Shown: piece after piece, positions 61,487 through 64,000 of the stretch
Position numbering within the stretch: position 1 is the stretch's first letter
How the letters are laid out: each line of letters begins with the position of its first letter
NCBI GenBank assembly: GCA_937925635.1
Contig: CALALX010000121.1
Span: forward strand, 20,680 to 84,679
Length of the DNA: 64,000 nucleotides
Source: an uncultured Caulobacter sp.
GTDB lineage: Bacteria > Pseudomonadota > Alphaproteobacteria > Caulobacterales > Caulobacteraceae
Direction of reading: 5' to 3'
Translations under genes and position numbers: made by a program
Notes under the pieces: generated by a model
Database searches by the model: none
Told to the model about the DNA's origin: nothing
What the model saw: the letters and a program-made list of their open reading frames with translations, nothing else

Positions 61487-62116
61487 ATGGCGTCGACTTT
61501 GGGGGGAACCCGTTCAGAGCGGAAGCGCGGCCATATCCTAGACGCGGCTAGGGACGTGTTCGCCCGAGAGGGTTTCTCGCAGGCTGGCATGGAGCAGGTG
61601 GCCCGCCTGGCCGGCGTCTCGACAGCCACGCTCTACGCGCACTTCCCGAGCAAGGCCGAGCTGTTTCGGGTCGTGGTCGAGGACACCATCAACGGCCTGG
61701 CCGGCGACATCGCCGCCTCATCGACCGTCACGGGCGATGCGCGAACGCGGCTGACCGCCTTCGCGACGGCCTACGCCGTCTTCTACAGCGACCCGACCTC
61801 GCGCGCCCTGTTCCGCATGGTTGTTTCGGAGCGACGGCGGTTTCCGGCGCTGGCGGAGCACTACAGGATGCGTGGTCGCAACGAGTTCGGCGGCGCGGCG
61901 ATCACCCTGGTGCGCGACCTGGTTTCCGACGGCGCGCTGGCCGCCGAAAAGCCCGCGCGCGCGGCCGGGCAGCTGCAGGGCATGATCGAACACGCCACCC
62001 TGCTGTTCGGCCTCGTCGAGGGCGACGAGGCTCGGGCCTCTCGGGAACCCCAGGAGATCGCCGCCGACGCCGTGGAGACGTTCCTCGCGCGCTACGCGGT
62101 CAGGGAAAAAGCCTAG
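61487..62116 (+). CDS. TetR-family transcriptional regulator
   Basis: This 209-residue repressor-type regulator has the TetR N-terminal helix-turn-helix: RGHILDAARDVFAREGF and GMEQVARLAGVSTATLYAHFPSKAELF. The C-terminal ligand domain (RALFRMVVSERRRFPALAEHYRMRG) resembles the AefR/TetR_C_7 type. Possible targets are the adjacent genes; no operator was identified. The stop overlaps the convergent pdxH stop region by 17 bases (62100-62116). Confidence 0.93.
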   Translation: MASTLGGTRSERKRGHILDAARDVFAREGFSQAGMEQVARLAGVSTATLYAHFPSKAELFRVVVEDTINGLAGDIAASSTVTGDARTRLTAFATAYAVFYSDPTSRALFRMVVSERRRFPALAEHYRMRGRNEFGGAAITLVRDLVSDGALAAEKPARAAGQLQGMIEHATLLFGLVEGDEARASREPQEIAADAVETFLARYAVREKA

Positions 62117-62771
62117 CCGTCGCCCAGCCGCCGCTCGCTCCGCGCTCGAACACTAGGCGTTCATGAAGCCGGAACGGCCGGTCGCGCCAGAACTCGAAGC
62201 TCTGGGGGACGACGCGAAAGCCCGACCAGTGCGGCGGCCGCGGCACCTTTCCGAGACCGAAACGAAGCCCCGCCTCGGCCACCCGCTTCTCCAGCGCGAA
62301 ACGGTCGGGCAGCGGTCGCGACTGGTCCGACGCCCAGGCGCCGATCTGACTATGGCGGGCCCGGGTCGCGAAATAGGCGTCGGCCTCCGCCTCGCTGACC
62401 GGGACGACGGCCCCGCGAATCCGCACCTGCCGTCGCAGCGATTTCCAGTGGAACAGCAGCGCCGCCTTGGGATGTGCCGTCAGTTCGCGGCCCTTGGCGC
62501 TCTCGAGATTTGTGAAAAAGACGAAGCCGTCCGGGTCGAAGCCCTTGAGCAGCACCATCCGCACGTCGGGAAGACCTGTATCGTCGACCGTGGCGACCGC
62601 CATGGCGTTGCCGTCGTTCGGTTCGGACTCGGTGGCCGCCTTCAGCCAGACGCCAAACAGCTCGAACGGATCGGCCTCGGGCAGCAACGGCAGAGGCTCG
62701 GCCTCGGTCACCTGCCGAACATAGTCGTCCTCGCTCGGCGAGGCGGGGATCAGGGAATCCTTGTCGCTCAT
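62100..62771 (-). CDS. pdxH: Pyridoxamine 5'-phosphate oxidase
   Basis: This 223-residue FMN enzyme makes pyridoxal 5'-phosphate. Family motifs: DPFELFGVWLKAATESEPND, VRMVLLKGFDPDGFVFFTNLES with GRELTAHPKAALLFHWKSLRRQVRIRG in FMN binding, ARHSQIGAWASDQSRPL and the C-terminal signature PPHWSGFRVVPQSFEFWR ... RLHERLVFER. ATG 62771 is preferred because GAGGG lies just before it; ATG 62780 adds three residues. The overlap of 17 bases with the convergent TetR gene is unusual but both frames are complete. Confidence 0.95.
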   Translation of the reverse strand: MSDKDSLIPASPSEDDYVRQVTEAEPLPLLPEADPFELFGVWLKAATESEPNDGNAMAVATVDDTGLPDVRMVLLKGFDPDGFVFFTNLESAKGRELTAHPKAALLFHWKSLRRQVRIRGAVVPVSEAEADAYFATRARHSQIGAWASDQSRPLPDRFALEKRVAEAGLRFGLGKVPRPPHWSGFRVVPQSFEFWRDRPFRLHERLVFERGASGGWATARLFP

Positions 62772-62847
62772 GGCCCTCATATAACGCGCCCGCGCCCGGG
62801 AGATCAGGCTTAACTGGCCGTTGACCCTGCTTTGTCACCTTGGCCGG

Positions 62848-63537
62848 ATGACCGGCGGGGCCAGGATCGATGCGAAGGCGGCGCGGCGCCTGCTGGGAGT
62901 CAGCCCCGGGGCCGACGCTGGCGCGCTGACCGCCGCCTTTCGCGAGGCCGCCCGACGCACCCACCCGGACCGGGAGGGCGGCGACGCCGAGGCCTTCCGC
63001 GCGGTGCTGGAGGCCTACCGTTTCCTGCGCGACGCGCCCTCCGAAGCGATCGCCTTCATTCCCGCTCCCGTCTCGACGCCGCGCCCGGCGACGCTGGAGA
63101 TCACGCCCGTCGTCGCCTTCGCGGGCGGCGAGGCGCTGGTCGAGACCGCCGACGGCCGGACTCTCAAGCTGCGGCTTGAGCCGGGCCTCCGCGCCGGACA
63201 ACAGGTTCGGGCCGGAGGCGAGATCTTCGCCGTGGTCGTGAAGGGCGACGGCGTCACGGTTCGCGGCGACGACATCTGGATCTCCGCCAGCATCGACGTC
63301 GGGACCCTGGCCGACGGCGGTCGGGTCACCGTGGACACCCCCGCCGGTCCGCGCGCCGTCTGGATCAGCCGCAAGGCCGCCGAACGGAAACTGATCCGGG
63401 TGCCGGGGGAAGGCCTGCCGGCGACGGCATCCCGCAGGCGCGGCGACCTCTTCGTGCGCCTCTCGCCCGCCCCCGACCGCGCCGAAAGCGCGGCCAAGAC
63501 GCTGTTGCGGCGGTTCGCGGCGGCCTGGGCGGCGTGA
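62848..63537 (+). CDS. J-domain (DnaJ-class) co-chaperone
   Basis: This 229-residue protein has an N-terminal J domain (RRLLGVSPGADAGALTAAFREAARRTHPDREGGD, HPD present) that would stimulate DnaK. A DnaJ C-terminal-like beta domain follows (ITPVVAFAGGEALVETADGRTLKLRLEPGLRAGQQVRAGG, read in parts), without Gly/Phe or zinc-finger regions. ATG 62848 is preferred to TTG 62821. It lies between pdxH (divergent) and aroC (35 bases downstream, same strand). Confidence 0.88.
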   Translation: MTGGARIDAKAARRLLGVSPGADAGALTAAFREAARRTHPDREGGDAEAFRAVLEAYRFLRDAPSEAIAFIPAPVSTPRPATLEITPVVAFAGGEALVETADGRTLKLRLEPGLRAGQQVRAGGEIFAVVVKGDGVTVRGDDIWISASIDVGTLADGGRVTVDTPAGPRAVWISRKAAERKLIRVPGEGLPATASRRRGDLFVRLSPAPDRAESAAKTLLRRFAAAWAA

Positions 63538-63572
63538 CTCGGCAAGCGAGGTTCCGCTAGAAGGCCCGCGAC

Positions 63573-64000
63573 ATGTCGCACAACAGCTTCGGCCACCTCT
63601 TCCGAGTCACCACCTGGGGCGAAAGCCACGGCCCCGCTCTGGGCTGCGTTGTCGACGGCTGCCCGCCGGGACTCACGCTGACGGCTGACGACATCCAGCT
63701 CTGGCTCGACAAGCGCCGGCCGGGCCAGGGCAGGTTCGTCACCCAGCGCCAGGAGCCGGACGCGGTCCGCATCCTGTCGGGCGTCTTCGAGGACGACCGC
63801 ACCGGCGGCCAGGTGACCACCGGCACGCCGATCTCGCTGATGATCGAGAACCTCGACCAGCGGTCGAAGGACTATTCCGAAATCGCCCGCGCCTTCCGGC
63901 CCGGCCATGCCGACTGGCCCTATTTCGCCAAGTACGGGGTCAGGGACTATCGTGGCGGCGGACGATCCTCGGCGAGGGAGACGGCTGCACGGGTCGCCGC
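63573..64000 (+). CDS. aroC: Chorismate synthase (3' end outside window)
   Basis: This is the first 142 codons of the last enzyme of the shikimate pathway. The start MSHNSFGHLFRVTTWGESHG and GCVVDGCPPGLTL contain the first family signature with the active His in GESHG. LDKRRPGQGRFVTQRQEPD and DDRTGGQVTTGTPISLMI bind phosphate and FMN, and DYRGGGRSSARETAARVAA is the second signature. The frame runs off the window end with no stop. ATG 63573 is 35 bases after the J-domain gene stop. Confidence 0.95.
   Translation, partial: MSHNSFGHLFRVTTWGESHGPALGCVVDGCPPGLTLTADDIQLWLDKRRPGQGRFVTQRQEPDAVRILSGVFEDDRTGGQVTTGTPISLMIENLDQRSKDYSEIARAFRPGHADWPYFAKYGVRDYRGGGRSSARETAARVA

Overview
The window is high-GC alphaproteobacterial DNA, most likely from Caulobacterales (Caulobacter or Phenylobacterium type). 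This rests on gene content and regulatory motifs: two DUF2336 proteins, a MucR/Ros regulator, a DivJ-like histidine kinase beside a small orphan kinase, a DUF6456 gene coupled to a stand-alone DnaA domain IV protein, two long TonB-dependent receptors, a perfect CtrA box (TTAA-N7-TTAAC) and GANTC sites. The species cannot be fixed by reading alone. I see no prophage, transposase or CRISPR array; the only repeats are short intergenic inverted-repeat elements.

Layout. 1-4.5 kb: end of an unknown gene coupled to a DUF2336 gene, two hairpin repeats, then an operon of a helical-repeat protein and two stand-alone TonB C-terminal domain proteins. A 480-bp intergenic region at 3.7-4.2 kb carries CtrA, DnaA and CcrM-type sites. 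4.6-9.7 kb: prfC, a secreted HExxH peptidase and small conserved proteins. 9.7-17.4 kb: a cell-cycle and signalling block (DivJ-like kinase, orphan kinase, sufE, DUF6456 with DnaA-IV, PAS protein, mucR, DUF2336, DoxX). 17.5-26.5 kb: a catabolic island with a crotonase, cytochrome P450, GMC oxidoreductase, acyl-CoA synthetase, AtuA-family protein, thioesterase and MaoC hydratase, which looks like a route for a branched or terpenoid aliphatic compound. 26.5-33.5 kb: acetyltransferases, CsbD, a trypsin-like protease, an oligopeptidase B-like enzyme and a His/Met-rich probable metal-resistance pair. 33.7-34.0 kb: tRNA-Gln(UUG) and tRNA-Pro(CGG). 34-48.3 kb: sppA, a TPR-sulfotransferase, two TonB-dependent receptors with near-identical terminators, an S9 peptidase, a double retropepsin-like protease and a second sulfotransferase. 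48.6-52.7 kb: an oligopeptide ABC system (oppB-oppC, then oppA) split by an inverted gene. 52.8-57.3 kb: small enzymes, DUF2306, an AraC regulator and an ATP-grasp-like/MBL gene pair. 57.3-64 kb: a nested repeat, a very unusual acyl-CoA ligase-DUF1499 fusion of 1022 residues, uridine kinase, TetR, pdxH, a J-domain protein and the start of aroC.

The strongest hunting leads are the ligase-DUF1499 fusion, the cell-cycle intergenic module at 3780-4076, the DnaA-IV/DUF6456 pair with a changed base-reading residue, Shine-Dalgarno-sequestering hairpins before the doxX and ligase genes, the P450/AtuA catabolic island with a 9-8-9 operator-like repeat, and the repeat element found at 4.5 kb and again, nested in a second repeat, at 57.3 kb. 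All family assignments come from motif reading; none was checked against a database.
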